A stretch of 64,000 nt of DNA from Pseudobutyrivibrio xylanivorans (GCF_008935055.1 NZ_CP043028.1:71001-135000); one strand, 5' to 3'. Positions 17,661 to 26,561 are shown, counted from the stretch's first letter. Numbers and translations: made by a program. Notes: a model not told the origin generated them from the sequence alone.

Positions 17661-18350
17661 ATGTCTAAATATTCTACAGAATTAAAGATTGCCGCGTGTA
17701 GAGACTATCTCGAAGGAAATTTATCACGCCAAGAAATATATGATAAGTATGGCATTAATCATGGCGAAAGTAGTCATTATAAAATGCTCGAAAGATGGGT
17801 TCGTAAATATCTTGCATTTGGCGAAAATGCATTTATTCAATCTAGTGGTAATAGATGCTATTCTGCCTCGGAAAAACTACAAATAATTGAAGAGTATCTT
17901 GAAGGACAAGGGTCGCTAGAGGATATTGCCATTAAACATGGTATACCTTCGTCTTCAACTCTACATCATTGGATTTTATTATATAATGCTAATAGAGAAC
18001 TCAAGGATTATAATCCTATGCGGGAGGTCTATATGGCAGAAGCAAGAAGAAAAACCACTATTGAAGAGCGCAAAGAAATCGTTGAATACTGTTTATCGCA
18101 TGACAGAGCTTATAAAGACACGGCTAGCTTGTATAATGTCTCATATAGTCAAGTGTATTCATGGGTTAGAAAATATGATGCTACTGGTGAAGAAGGATTG
18201 TCTGATAAACGTGGTCGTCATAAAACTGATGATGAAGTAGATGAATTAGAACGTCTTCGAAGAGAAAACAAACGACTTAAGCGTCAGTTAGAAGAAAATG
18301 ACATGTTGGTACAATTATTAAAAAAAGTGAAAGAATTCGAAGGGATGTGA
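17661..18350 (+). CDS. IS3-family transposase OrfA (DNA-binding)
   Basis: 229 residues from ATG 17661, which has AAGGGGG seven bases upstream; an earlier in-frame ATG lies in the terminal repeat. It holds three helix-turn-helix units (around MSKYSTELKIAACRDYLEG, SASEKLQIIEEYLEGQ, and TIEERKEIVEYCLSHDRAYK) and a C-terminal leucine zipper (DELERLRRENKRLKRQL), as in the IS150 group. It binds the ends. A run TTAAAAAAAG at 18318-18327 can cause a -1 shift into orfB, giving the fused transposase. Confidence 0.9.
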   Translation: MSKYSTELKIAACRDYLEGNLSRQEIYDKYGINHGESSHYKMLERWVRKYLAFGENAFIQSSGNRCYSASEKLQIIEEYLEGQGSLEDIAIKHGIPSSSTLHHWILLYNANRELKDYNPMREVYMAEARRKTTIEERKEIVEYCLSHDRAYKDTASLYNVSYSQVYSWVRKYDATGEEGLSDKRGRHKTDDEVDELERLRRENKRLKRQLEENDMLVQLLKKVKEFEGM

Positions 18351-19312
18351 GGCTCGGCAAACAACGCTATGAATCAAAGTATATGGCAATTAAATACTTT
18401 TATGAAAACAAAGGCTGGAGTATTAACTGGATGTGTAAGCAGTTATCTGTTTCAAGAGCTGCTTATTATAAATGGTTGCATAGAGAAATACCTATTCAAG
18501 AACAGGAAAATATTGAACTAGCAAATCTTATTAAAGAGTATGATGCGCGTTTTAATCATATCTTAGGCTATCGAAGAATGACCTCTTGGATCAATCATTT
18601 TAATCACACGAATTATAGTAAAAAACGTGTTCACAGGATAATGAAGAAGTTAAATGTTCATTCTGTTATCAGAAAGAAAAAGAAAAAATATATATCTTCA
18701 ACACCACAGGCTGTAGCTGAAAACATTCTTCAAAGAGATTTCTATGCAACTGCACCAAATCAAAAATGGGCAACAGATGTAACCGAATTTAAAATACCTG
18801 GTGAAAAGAAAAAACTATATTTAAGTGCCATTATCGATTTATATGATAGATATCCTGTTTCGTACATTATTAGTTCTAGAAATGATAATAGATTGGTATT
18901 TAAAACATTTGACAAAGCTATTATTACAAATCCTGATGCAAAACCTATCTTTCATAGCGATAGAGGTTTTCAATATACAAGTAAAGTCTTTCAAAGAAAA
19001 CTTGATAATCAAGGTATGCAACAATCAATGTCGAGAGTAGGTCATTGCATTGACAACGGGCCAACAGAAGGTTTTTGGGGAATTATCAAATCTGAGATGT
19101 ATGCTTTATATGAAATCATAGACGAAGCCTCTCTGAGATTTGCAATCAAAGATTATCTAAGGTTTTATGCAGAAGAACGCATACAAGAACGCTATAACTG
19201 TAAAACTCCGCTTGAAGTAAGAATGGAAGCTTTATCCGCTGTAAATCCTACAGAATATCCTATTCCAGAAAACAAGCGAATCAATAAATACAAAGAGAAA
19301 TGGTGTGCATAG
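18347..19312 (+). CDS. IS3-family transposase OrfB (DDE catalytic), expressed by -1 frameshift
   Basis: The rve integrase core has the DDE triad: WATDVTEF, HSDRGFQYTS, and EGFWGIIKSEM. An HTH_21 region (YRRMTSWINHF) precedes it. It lies in the -1 frame relative to orfA, with no stops between the slippery A-run and the overlap, so the OrfAB fusion is possible. A GTG at 18347 overlaps the orfA stop (GTGA) and could also start a separate OrfB. Confidence 0.92.
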   Translation: MRLGKQRYESKYMAIKYFYENKGWSINWMCKQLSVSRAAYYKWLHREIPIQEQENIELANLIKEYDARFNHILGYRRMTSWINHFNHTNYSKKRVHRIMKKLNVHSVIRKKKKKYISSTPQAVAENILQRDFYATAPNQKWATDVTEFKIPGEKKKLYLSAIIDLYDRYPVSYIISSRNDNRLVFKTFDKAIITNPDAKPIFHSDRGFQYTSKVFQRKLDNQGMQQSMSRVGHCIDNGPTEGFWGIIKSEMYALYEIIDEASLRFAIKDYLRFYAEERIQERYNCKTPLEVRMEALSAVNPTEYPIPENKRINKYKEKWCA

Positions 19313-19313
19313 A

Positions 19314-19350
19314 AAAATGACCATACCTCATACGAAGTATGGTCATTCTC
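19314..19350 (+). terminator. Hairpin at the end of the IS transposase gene
   Basis: AATGACCATAC/GTATGGTCATT inverted repeat just after the orfB stop. It lies inside the IS, before the right terminal repeat, and probably terminates or protects transcripts. Confidence 0.6.
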
Positions 19351-19410
19351 TAAACACTCATTTTAGATATTTATCCTGTCTACTTGACAGGGAGCATATC
19401 ATAATGACGG

Positions 19411-19562
19411 CTTTTTATTTTTTATGTGTCAAAACGACATCTTTTTATACATTATGTGTCACAAATATTAGTATTCTATTGACACATAAAATATAAAAAG
19501 ACATCAAAAAAGCCCGCAAATGCGAGCTCATGTATAGCTATTATTTTATAAACTATGTGTCA
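19411..19562. repeat. Four more copies of the integrase-linked repeat
   Basis: Reverse copies at 19411-19431, 19441-19461 and 19544-19562 and a forward copy at 19480-19500, all fitting TGACACATAANNTATAAAA. The pair 19441/19480 forms an inverted repeat with an 18-bp centre. The IS has separated this group from the two copies at 17472-17516. Confidence 0.75.
19507..19532 (-). terminator. Terminator-like hairpin reading leftward
   Basis: On the - strand AGCTCGC/GCGGGCT is followed by TTTTTT. It lies downstream of the DUF134-NifX gene and may be a second terminator for it. Confidence 0.5.
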
Positions 19563-19599
19563 AATGACACCCATTTACTTTGCCGACACTCTCATAAAT

Positions 19600-19636
19600 A
19601 AAAGGAGCTGGAATATATAATGTCTCCAACTCCTTT
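19600..19636 (-). terminator. Rho-independent terminator of the DUF134-NifX gene
   Basis: Stem AAAGGAGTTGGA/TCCAGCTCCTTT on the - strand, followed by TTTATTT, 17 bases after the stop codon. Confidence 0.8.
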
Positions 19637-19652
19637 ACTACTTTATATGTAT

Positions 19653-20390
19653 TTAATTGTGGCAACTTCCGTGACCGTGTCCATGGCAGCTATGTCCGTC
19701 ACCATGTTCTTCATCATGATGTGAACAGTTTGCTTCACCTGAAGCTGCAAGTGTACCGGCTAAGAATGCATTTACGACTTCATCAGTGTTCCCGCTTGCA
19801 CCTGCGTATAACTGAATGCCTGCCTCCTGAAGAGCCATTACAGCGCCACCGCCGATACCACCACAGATAAGAACATCTACTTCAGCAAGATTAAGAACAC
19901 CTGCAAGAGCGCCACAGCCCTCACCATTAGTACTTACAACCTCAGAGTTAACAACCTTGCCATCTTCGATATCGTATACTTTGAACTGCTCTGTTCTTCC
20001 AAAGTGTCCAAACACATTTCCATTATCATAAGTTACTGCTACTCTCATTGTATTTACTCCTTTTGATTTCAAGTTATTATCAAAAAAAGCTTGGTTTCTA
20101 TCCATCTCTACATTACCACCGGATATACGAATTCGCTTTCCCTCTACAAGTGCAATTGCTATTTTTCTTCTAGCACTCTCATACATAGCTGTAACAGTTG
20201 TTCTTGCAACACCCATGCTATTTGCACAATCCTCTTGATTCATACCTTCAGCATCTAGAAGTTTCAAAGTCTCATACTCATCTAGAGTAAGGGTGATTGT
20301 CTCCAACTGAGGATTCTCTGAATTCTCTGGAACAAAGCTATAGTAATCTGGAAATACACGTATTTTTCTACATTTTGGTAATCTAGGCAC
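19653..20390 (-). CDS. DUF134 HTH protein fused to a dinitrogenase Fe-Mo cofactor (NifX/NifB-like) domain
   Basis: 245 residues from GTG 20390, chosen because GGGAGGG lies seven bases upstream and the protein then begins MPRLPKCRKIR like DUF134 members; an ATG at 20417 has no ribosome site. Residues ~1-95 are the DUF134 (UPF0251) sigma-like HTH. Residues ~115-225 are the NifX/NifB-like fold (RVAVTYDNGNVFGHFGR...GCGAL...ICGGIGGGA). The C-terminus is His/Cys rich (NCSHHDEEHGDGHSCHGHGH), probably metal-binding. Twin palindromes at the promoter suggest self-regulation. Confidence 0.9.
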   Translation of the reverse strand: MPRLPKCRKIRVFPDYYSFVPENSENPQLETITLTLDEYETLKLLDAEGMNQEDCANSMGVARTTVTAMYESARRKIAIALVEGKRIRISGGNVEMDRNQAFFDNNLKSKGVNTMRVAVTYDNGNVFGHFGRTEQFKVYDIEDGKVVNSEVVSTNGEGCGALAGVLNLAEVDVLICGGIGGGAVMALQEAGIQLYAGASGNTDEVVNAFLAGTLAASGEANCSHHDEEHGDGHSCHGHGHGSCHN

Positions 20391-20411
20391 AATAGAACCC
20401 TCCCACTTTTT

Positions 20412-20457
20412 TGACATATGTCAGCTATAATTTATCATCATTACTGACATATGTCAA
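20412..20457 (-). promoter_or_regulatory. Promoter with twin TGACATATGTCA palindromes
   Basis: Perfect 12-bp palindromes lie at 20412-20423 and 20445-20456, 33 bp apart, about three helical turns. Reading leftward, TTGACA (inside the second palindrome) is followed after 17 bp by TAAATT. The other palindrome lies near the transcript start. This fits a repressor operator for the DUF134 gene. Confidence 0.7.
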
Positions 20458-20477
20458 ATTTATTATGTGCTTTTCTT

Positions 20478-21515
20478 TTACCATATTCCCATTACATACT
20501 GCATCAAAAGGCTGACAACTGTTATTCCGATCCAGCAAAAGCCGCCAAGCAAAATCGGCTTCCCACCTGATTTAATTAGTTTGATTATGTTACTGTTCAA
20601 GCCAATAGCAGCCATGGCCATTATTATAAAGAACTTGCTAAGTTCCTTAAGTGGCTTAAAAACATAAGAAGGGACACCTGCTCTCAAGCAAATAGTTGTG
20701 ATAATTGAAGCAATCACAAAGAAGACTATGAACATCGGAAATGCTCTTCTAAAGCTAAAGCCATTTGTCGAACTTCCATCCTTTTTTGCTTCCCTTGCCC
20801 TCAGATACGCAAGTACCAGTGTAATAGGTATGATAGCCAGTGTTCTTGTAAGCTTGACCGTAACTGCCTTATCAAGAGTCTGATTCCCCAGGTTCCACAT
20901 ACTATCCCAGGTTGATGCAGCTGCGGTGACGGAAGAAGTATCATTAACTGCAGTTCCCGCAAAAATACCGAAAGCCTCTCCTGTTGTGATATCAAAACCT
21001 ATAAGCTTTCCCAGCGAAGGAAAAAGAAGTGCTGCCAGCACGTTAAAGAAAAATATCACAGAAATTGCCTGTGCCACTTCATCATCATCCGCATCAATGA
21101 CAGGAGCCGTAGCTGCTATTGCTGAGCCGCCGCATATTGATGAGCCAACTCCGATAAGAGTAGCTGTGTTTCCTTTGATATTCATAACCTTATGAAGAAT
21201 CCATGATAGGATAAGCGATGTTGAAATCGTGCAGATAATTATAGGAAGTGACTGTTTCCCGGTCTGAAGAACGACCGAAAGATTCATACCAAATCCAAGG
21301 AGGACAACAGCCTCCTGCAGAATTATCTTTGATGTAAACTTTATTCCATCAGCCGCCTTCCCCTTGTCATTCCAGAACAGGGCTATTATCATGCCCAGAA
21401 TGATTGCAATCACCGCTCCGCCAACGACAGGGAAGCGCTTTCCCAGGAGCCATGAAGGAACTGCAATAGTGAAGCATACTATTACTCCCATGTAATTCTT
21501 TTTCAAAAAATCCAT
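20478..21515 (-). CDS. YeiH/UPF0324 family membrane transporter
   Basis: 345 residues with about ten predicted membrane segments. The pattern [38 protein letters not shown] and [13 protein letters not shown] is typical of the UPF0324/YeiH (putative sulfate exporter) family. It acts in the cytoplasmic membrane; the substrate is unproven. It is divergent from a LysR regulator, as often seen for this family, so that regulator probably controls it. GAGAGAGG precedes the ATG. Confidence 0.9.
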   Translation of the reverse strand: MDFLKKNYMGVIVCFTIAVPSWLLGKRFPVVGGAVIAIILGMIIALFWNDKGKAADGIKFTSKIILQEAVVLLGFGMNLSVVLQTGKQSLPIIICTISTSLILSWILHKVMNIKGNTATLIGVGSSICGGSAIAATAPVIDADDDEVAQAISVIFFFNVLAALLFPSLGKLIGFDITTGEAFGIFAGTAVNDTSSVTAAASTWDSMWNLGNQTLDKAVTVKLTRTLAIIPITLVLAYLRAREAKKDGSSTNGFSFRRAFPMFIVFFVIASIITTICLRAGVPSYVFKPLKELSKFFIIMAMAAIGLNSNIIKLIKSGGKPILLGGFCWIGITVVSLLMQYVMGIW

Positions 21516-21642
21516 CTCAAGACCTCTCTCTCTTTTTAATCTGTTCTTTCGCAGGTCTTATTCTATTCTGTCTTTTGAAAAAGATAAAATTATATATTAT
21601 TATATATCCATAAACATTTCTTATCGTTAGGGAGGACTGATT

Positions 21643-22536
21643 ATGCTGGATTTCAGGATAGATACTTTTCTATGTGTTTGCAGGCACCTCAATTTCACCA
21701 AGGCGTCTAAGGAGCTGAATATTACTCAGCCCGCTGTTTCTCAGCACATACATCATCTTGAAAATGAATACGGGACAAAGCTGTTTACTCAGGATGGAAA
21801 AAAACTTTTTCTAACTGATAACGGAAAACTCCTGTATAAAAAAATGAATCAGATAAAAAATGATGATGAAAGTCTCAAAGAAATACTTTCAAAGAATAAC
21901 CATGGCTTAAAAGACATCTCTTTTGGTGTCACCATGACCATAGGAGAATACATAATTGCTGATCCGATCAGTGATTACATAAAAAATCACCCGGATACTA
22001 ATCTTAAGATTACATTTGGCAACACATCGGAGCTTCTTAAAAAACTCTCCGACGGTGTTATAGATTTTGCACTTGTAGAAGGATATTTCCCTGAAAATGA
22101 TTATGAAACGCTGCTTTTTAGCAAAGAAGAGTTCGTTCCTGTCTGTTCGGCAAAGCACTCTTTCAATCAGAAGCCACGCGTGATAAAAGATCTCTTTCCC
22201 GAGCGAATTCTTATAAGAGAACCCGGTTCAGGAACGCGAAATATATTGGAAAGAGCTCTTGCCCTGAACAATTACTCCACAAGTGATTTTAGGAATTTTA
22301 CCCAGGTGGAGAACATGCATGCCATAATAAGCCTTGTTGAAAAAGATTGTGGCATCACCTTTTTATATAAAGCAGCGGTTGCATCAGGACTGCAGTCCGG
22401 ATATCTGAAAACAATCCCCCTTGACGACTTTAGGGTAAAACATGATTTTACCTTCATCTGGCCCAAAGATACTGTTTTCAGTGAAGAGATCCGTGCAATA
22501 TGTGAGGAAATACAACCTATAACTCATTCTGCATGA
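21643..22536 (+). CDS. LysR-family transcriptional regulator
   Basis: 297 residues. The N-terminal winged HTH reads FTKASKELNITQPAVSQHIHHLENEYGTKLF, a classic LysR start. The effector-binding domain follows (residues ~90-290). It is divergent from the YeiH gene with 127 bp between starts and is probably its activator. Its 3' end overlaps the convergent membrane-protein gene by 13 bases. GGAGG precedes the ATG. Confidence 0.95.
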   Translation: MLDFRIDTFLCVCRHLNFTKASKELNITQPAVSQHIHHLENEYGTKLFTQDGKKLFLTDNGKLLYKKMNQIKNDDESLKEILSKNNHGLKDISFGVTMTIGEYIIADPISDYIKNHPDTNLKITFGNTSELLKKLSDGVIDFALVEGYFPENDYETLLFSKEEFVPVCSAKHSFNQKPRVIKDLFPERILIREPGSGTRNILERALALNNYSTSDFRNFTQVENMHAIISLVEKDCGITFLYKAAVASGLQSGYLKTIPLDDFRVKHDFTFIWPKDTVFSEEIRAICEEIQPITHSA

Positions 22537-23486
22537 AGTTCATGTTCTTTTTCATAAAGCTTGTTATCCTGCCGTCTCATGAAAATCATCCGGGACAGAA
22601 AAAGAATCAAGCTACTTCCTACAAAAATCTGAATCGGATATGTGATTAGTACGCTTTCAGATATTATCATGCTCAGCATGGTAATAGCGCCAACCGGTGG
22701 CATATACATCTTAGTAAAATGAATAACGATAAGCATACCACTTGTAGCAACAATTGCTGAAATCGTAATAGGAAGCCCTATCCAAATAGCAAAGAAATAT
22801 CTTGAAATCACACCAATTATGGCACACACAGTTATCACTGCCACCGTTTTGACTGGCATATTTCTTGTTTTGTTCCTTGGCCTGGAAAACTCAGTAAATG
22901 CCACAAGTAACGGAGGCGCCACAACAAATCTATAACCCGTTCTGAATGCAACACCGGCTATTACTGTCACACAAAGGATTCTAATGGAAGTATCTATCAT
23001 ATCGTCCCTGGAATTCAGCATCACAGGAACATATTCCTCATCTGCTCGGATTCCCTGAAATAGAAAAAGTTTATGAAACAATATTACAAGTAATGTCAGT
23101 ACAAATGCAGCTATAGGATACACTATACTTGTAGTATGCATCATCACCGGGAGCACTATTGCTGAGACAAATGGTGCAAACGTGGTTCCTGAAAACATAA
23201 AGATTACCTGAGCGATTGTGAATGCCAAAATCACTTCGATATACGTATCAAACGGAACAAATCTTACAATGCACACTCCTATTATCGCACAGCCTGTTAT
23301 CAGTGAAAGCATACGCTTTCCATTAACCTTCCAGCTTCTATTTTTTGCCACCATATATCCAACTGCTAATGCTGTTATCTCAGGAAATATAATCTCCTTC
23401 TCATTTAAAGTTTCTGCAAATAGTGTCATCAGCGCTACTAACAGAACTGTACAAGCGTATGGTATTATTCTCTTGACTCTATACAT
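22524..23486 (-). CDS. Integral membrane protein, HPP-family-like
   Basis: 320 residues with eight to ten hydrophobic segments. A second-half motif MPPVGAITMLS resembles the HPPAGA signature of the HPP family, whose members include nitrite transporters. The first half (ITALAVGYMVAKNR) is similar in style. The role is not certain. The ribosome site before ATG 23486 is weak, and a truncated DUF4186 gene ends 20 bases upstream, so this junction may be rearranged. Confidence 0.6.
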   Translation of the reverse strand: MYRVKRIIPYACTVLLVALMTLFAETLNEKEIIFPEITALAVGYMVAKNRSWKVNGKRMLSLITGCAIIGVCIVRFVPFDTYIEVILAFTIAQVIFMFSGTTFAPFVSAIVLPVMMHTTSIVYPIAAFVLTLLVILFHKLFLFQGIRADEEYVPVMLNSRDDMIDTSIRILCVTVIAGVAFRTGYRFVVAPPLLVAFTEFSRPRNKTRNMPVKTVAVITVCAIIGVISRYFFAIWIGLPITISAIVATSGMLIVIHFTKMYMPPVGAITMLSMIISESVLITYPIQIFVGSSLILFLSRMIFMRRQDNKLYEKEHELHAE

Positions 23487-23506
23487 ATTCTATAAAAAAC
23501 ATGCAA

Positions 23507-23734
23507 TCAATGTGATGATCGCGATTCCTCCTTAGTCGGTGTTTGTTTTCCATCATTAGGAATAATAGCTAGAGCCTCTCTTTTAGCAATAAAATCAGCT
23601 GCATGTTCCCTAATAGTTTCTAGTCCCTTTTCTTCTATATAGTCTAAATCCTTTTGTTTTAAATGAAAACTTGTCCTAAATTTAGAATTGCCCAGCCGTG
23701 TAAACAGCTGAGCAAACCTCTCTTCTCTTGTCAT
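23507..23734 (-). pseudogene. DUF4186 protein, C-terminally truncated
   Basis: 75 residues matching the start of DUF4186 (FAQLFTRLGNSKFRTSF, ...KGLETIREHAADFIAKR...NDGKQTP). Family members continue with a conserved His/Cys segment (about 40 more residues); here the frame turns to EESRSSH and stops. The conserved second half is missing, so this is probably a gene remnant cut at the boundary with the neighbouring membrane-protein gene. Confidence 0.7.
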
Positions 23735-23741
23735 GTTCCTA

Positions 23742-23954
23742 TTACTTAAATATTCCTCCAGCGATATCCTTGATTTCTTTCAAATCAATCTTTCCATCTG
23801 CTAGAGCATCTTTTACTTTTTTTACGTCTGCTTCATCAACCTTTACACCAGCTTTGTCTAATAGCTCTTTTGCCTGATTAACATCTGCAGACTTAAGCTT
23901 GTCTAAAAGGTCCTTGTTACCTGCTACCTTAGTAATAATATCCTTAACATCCAT
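23742..23954 (-). CDS. Small hypothetical protein (70 aa)
   Basis: A charged, soluble small protein with short repeats of the type D..K.KDALADGKIDLKEIKDIAGG. It may be a helical bundle. The ribosome site AAAGGGGG precedes the ATG. It lies in a leftward run with the Dabb-domain and DUF4186 genes. Not recognised at function level. Confidence 0.7.
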   Translation of the reverse strand: MDVKDIITKVAGNKDLLDKLKSADVNQAKELLDKAGVKVDEADVKKVKDALADGKIDLKEIKDIAGGIFK

Positions 23955-23981
23955 TTCAAAAACCCCCTTTTTAAAATGATT

Positions 23982-24284
23982 TTATAGTTCATATTCTACA
24001 TGAGTTGTTGTATCCACGAAAGGCACAATAGCATCCTTTGTGGCAGCAAGACGAAGCTCATGCTTTTGATATTGTTTTAAAGCCTCTTCACTCTCAAAGA
24101 TGGCTTCTGCTGTTACATCGCCATTTGATGAGCTAAGACATTCTGTGCACACTACAATGTTTTCAAGTCCTGGAATATTACCATTTAATCCCTCAAGCTT
24201 TGTCTTTATGTTTGCCTTGATTGCTCCTAAGTTTGGGCCAAAGCACTTGTCCTGTAACTTCCAGATTATGACCTGTTTTATCAT
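23982..24284 (-). CDS. Dabb (stress-responsive A/B barrel) domain protein
   Basis: 100 residues, the usual single-domain length. Begins MIKQVIIWKLQD and ends IVPFVDTTTHVEYEL; the middle has GLENIVV and an EALKQYQKHELRLAATKD segment, all typical of the Dabb ferredoxin-like family. Members form dimers; most have no known reaction. Confidence 0.85.
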   Translation of the reverse strand: MIKQVIIWKLQDKCFGPNLGAIKANIKTKLEGLNGNIPGLENIVVCTECLSSSNGDVTAEAIFESEEALKQYQKHELRLAATKDAIVPFVDTTTHVEYEL

Positions 24285-24494
24285 TTAAATAATTCTCTCC
24301 AATTTCTATCTCTAATGGCTATTAGTTTATCACTTAAGTGAATTTTGTTCCACCTAGTATACCAGCCTATAAATATTTACTATAACAGATGGAATTGTAA
24401 ATATTATTGGTATGAGTATGCGATTATACAAAAAATTTTTACACAAACCTGTGATACAATAGGTCTGTTAACTATAGAAATATGTGAGGTTAAT

Positions 24495-25304
24495 ATGGGA
24501 TTATTTAATAAGAATGTAAAGAACGAAAATAAAGTATCAGATATAAGCGCTGCAACAGGAGAATCAAGAGTAATTAAGAGATTATATCTTGTAGACTATG
24601 AAAATGTATCAGATGCCGGACTTGTTGGTGTTAATCAATTATCTAGCAACGATATTGTTGTAATTTTTTATGGTTCAAAGGTGAAAACAGTTGCATATGA
24701 ATCGCTTATAGCTATAACTAGCTCCACAGCAAATATAGAGCATGTAAAAGCCGAAAAGACTGCAAAGAATTATTTGGATTTCCAACTAACAACATATCTT
24801 GGATATAAGTTGGGACAGAATTCTTATGATGCAATATTCGTTATCAGTAGAGATTCTGGATTTGATGCCGTGGTGGATTTTTGGACTGAAAAGGGATACT
24901 CAATAAAGCGTCAGGAATCCATTGTAATAAAAGAAAAAGTGGTTGAAGAAATATCTGAAGAGCAGCCAAAGGCTAGACCTAGAAGAACTTACACAAGACG
25001 GGCTGGTAATTCTGGAAGAACGACCACAAGAACCGTAAGACAAAAGGTAGTAACAAAACCTCAGCCAAAGAAGCCTAGAACTACTACTCGACCTACTGTT
25101 ACTGATAAGCAAAAAGCTGAAATCAGAGCTGCACTTAAAGGTGCTGAGTTAAGTGCTCCAGACTATAAGAAAGTGTATGATGCATTTGCATCTTGCGAAA
25201 ATGCATCAACTTACAATAATAAACTTCAAAAATCACTTGGCAATGATAAGACTAGTGTAGTTTATAAAGCTACATCAAAAATCTTTGAAAATGCTAAGAA
25301 GTAA
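24495..25304 (+). CDS. PIN-like domain protein with basic linker
   Basis: 269 residues from ATG 24495 (GTGAGG upstream); the frame is open 50 codons further without a good start. Residues ~28-140 are a PIN-like/NYN-type fold: YLVDYENVSDAGL, then NYLDFQLTTYLGY and IFVISRDSGFDAVVDFW, with acidic residues in the usual metal sites. This suggests an RNase. A basic Arg/Thr/Pro-rich linker (RRTYTRRAGNSGRTTTR) follows, then a C-terminal helical domain. A terminator follows directly, so it is a single-gene unit. Confidence 0.8.
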   Translation: MGLFNKNVKNENKVSDISAATGESRVIKRLYLVDYENVSDAGLVGVNQLSSNDIVVIFYGSKVKTVAYESLIAITSSTANIEHVKAEKTAKNYLDFQLTTYLGYKLGQNSYDAIFVISRDSGFDAVVDFWTEKGYSIKRQESIVIKEKVVEEISEEQPKARPRRTYTRRAGNSGRTTTRTVRQKVVTKPQPKKPRTTTRPTVTDKQKAEIRAALKGAELSAPDYKKVYDAFASCENASTYNNKLQKSLGNDKTSVVYKATSKIFENAKK

Positions 25305-25308
25305 AATG

Positions 25309-25333
25309 GGCTGCCTTATCGGCAGCCTTTTTT
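25309..25333 (+). terminator. Rho-independent terminator of the PIN-like gene
   Basis: Stem GGCTGCC/GGCAGCC, loop TTATC, then TTTTTT, four bases after the stop codon. Confidence 0.95.
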
Positions 25334-25439
25334 GGGAGAATGATATATGAAAAAGTTTTTATTATCGCTCTTGCGATGGTTGTATATTACTCTCCTAATA
25401 TGAATATGTACTGGAAATAATGTGAAATGTAACTGAAAT

Positions 25440-25907
25440 CTAATAGGCTAAATACTCAATATTCTCAGCAATCTCTGGGAACTTCTCCTTAATCTCCTGC
25501 TTTTCAACGAGTCTAAAGCCTTCATAAGTAAAGTTTGGTGTAGTAGCGCAGGATACAAAAGTGAAGCCATCTGGTTCAAGATTTTCTGCAGCAAAGATAG
25601 CGCCCTTTGGGATAAGAACCATAGCTCTCTGACCGCTTTCTACATCGTTTCCTAATAAAAGTTCTTCTTTGCCAGTGTCTGTAAGCATTGTTACCTTCAT
25701 TCCACAGCCCTCGTGGAAATACCAGATTTCATCACAGTCTATCTGGTGGAAGTGAGAAAGCTCACCTTTATCTAAAAGGAAATAAATGCTACCTGCAAGA
25801 GGTCTACCTTCCTTTTCAAAAGGAGCTGTGTAGACTTCTACGAACCAGCCGCCTTCAGGATGTTTTTCAAGGTTATATTCTTTCTTTAGTACGTCTGCTC
25901 TATTCAA
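25440..25907 (-). CDS. Cupin family protein (DUF985)
   Basis: 155 residues from TTG 25907, which has AGGAGG six bases upstream; an earlier in-frame TTG at 25937 has no such site. Conserved blocks HPEGGWFVEVY, SIYFLLDKGELSHFHQID.DEIWYFHEG, and FVSCATTPNFTYEGFRLV match the DUF985/cupin_5 family. The His residues suggest a metal site. Function in the family is not settled. Confidence 0.9.
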   Translation of the reverse strand: MNRADVLKKEYNLEKHPEGGWFVEVYTAPFEKEGRPLAGSIYFLLDKGELSHFHQIDCDEIWYFHEGCGMKVTMLTDTGKEELLLGNDVESGQRAMVLIPKGAIFAAENLEPDGFTFVSCATTPNFTYEGFRLVEKQEIKEKFPEIAENIEYLAY

Positions 25908-25984
25908 TTTAGTCCTCCTCAGGCCAAGTATCGCCAATATTTAACTGTTTGTAAGAAGTTCCTTTTCGTATAATGGTTGTAGTA

Positions 25985-26539
25985 TCAAATCTTTTCTATT
26001 CTTGTAATTACATCATTAAGAACAGCTTTTTCATCAGTTCCGTAGATATCTAACCCTGTTGCTTTGATTAGCTCTACATCTTTTATTCCATAGAAGTTTT
26101 CTGCTAAGGACTTTATGTATCCGAATCCATATTCTTCTGGAACGTAGGTGCCACCAGCTGTCATCACATAATAAAGCTTATTGGCTTTACATAACCCTTT
26201 GGGAAAACCTTCTGGTGTGTACTCAAATGTAATGCCCAGTACATTAATATGCTCAATATACTGTTTAAGTACAGCAGGAAAAGATAAATCCCAATATGGT
26301 GCAGCAATCACTATTATATCTGCCTTAGCGAACTGGCGAGCCAAGGTAAACATTGGATTATCAAAGCTTTGTGAAGCTATAAGGGAATCTCTTTTCTTTA
26401 AGAAAGCTTCATCGGTCTTTGGAAAATCTATGTTTTCGAGCTTTAGTTCTTCATAATCCCCAAGTTTAGAAAGTAACGCATCTGATAAAATCTTAGTTCT
26501 TGATTCTTCTCTTACACATGTATTAATAAATAAAGTCAT
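25985..26539 (-). CDS. Flavodoxin-fold NAD(P)H oxidoreductase (azoreductase-like)
   Basis: 184 residues. MTLFINTCVREESRTKILSD at the start, IIVIAAPYWDLSFPAVLKQYIEHI in the middle and YVMTAGGTYVPEEYGFGYIK later are typical of FMN-dependent NADH-azoreductase/quinone reductase proteins. It would use FMN and NAD(P)H to reduce quinones or azo compounds in the cytoplasm. The natural substrate is not indicated by context. Confidence 0.85.
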   Translation of the reverse strand: MTLFINTCVREESRTKILSDALLSKLGDYEELKLENIDFPKTDEAFLKKRDSLIASQSFDNPMFTLARQFAKADIIVIAAPYWDLSFPAVLKQYIEHINVLGITFEYTPEGFPKGLCKANKLYYVMTAGGTYVPEEYGFGYIKSLAENFYGIKDVELIKATGLDIYGTDEKAVLNDVITRIEKI

Positions 26540-26561
26540 ACTCTTCCCCTCTTCATATTTG

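Larger units (their letters stand above)
17601..19401 (+). mobile_element. IS3-family insertion sequence (IS150-like), complete
   Basis: Left end TGATATGCTCCCCCTTAAGT (17601) and right end matching in inverted orientation (TGATATGCTCCCTGTCAAGT, ending 19401), with similarity over ~34 bp. Flanking TAA on both sides (17598-17600 and 19402-19404) is a 3-bp target duplication. It is 1801 bp long, with orfA/orfB overlap and a slippery A-run. The element looks intact and recent. Confidence 0.9.

Noticed and set aside
25347..25403. 18-codon frame MKKFLLSLLRWLYITLLI after the PIN-like gene
   Set aside because: Too short, and it follows a strong terminator with no promoter evidence.
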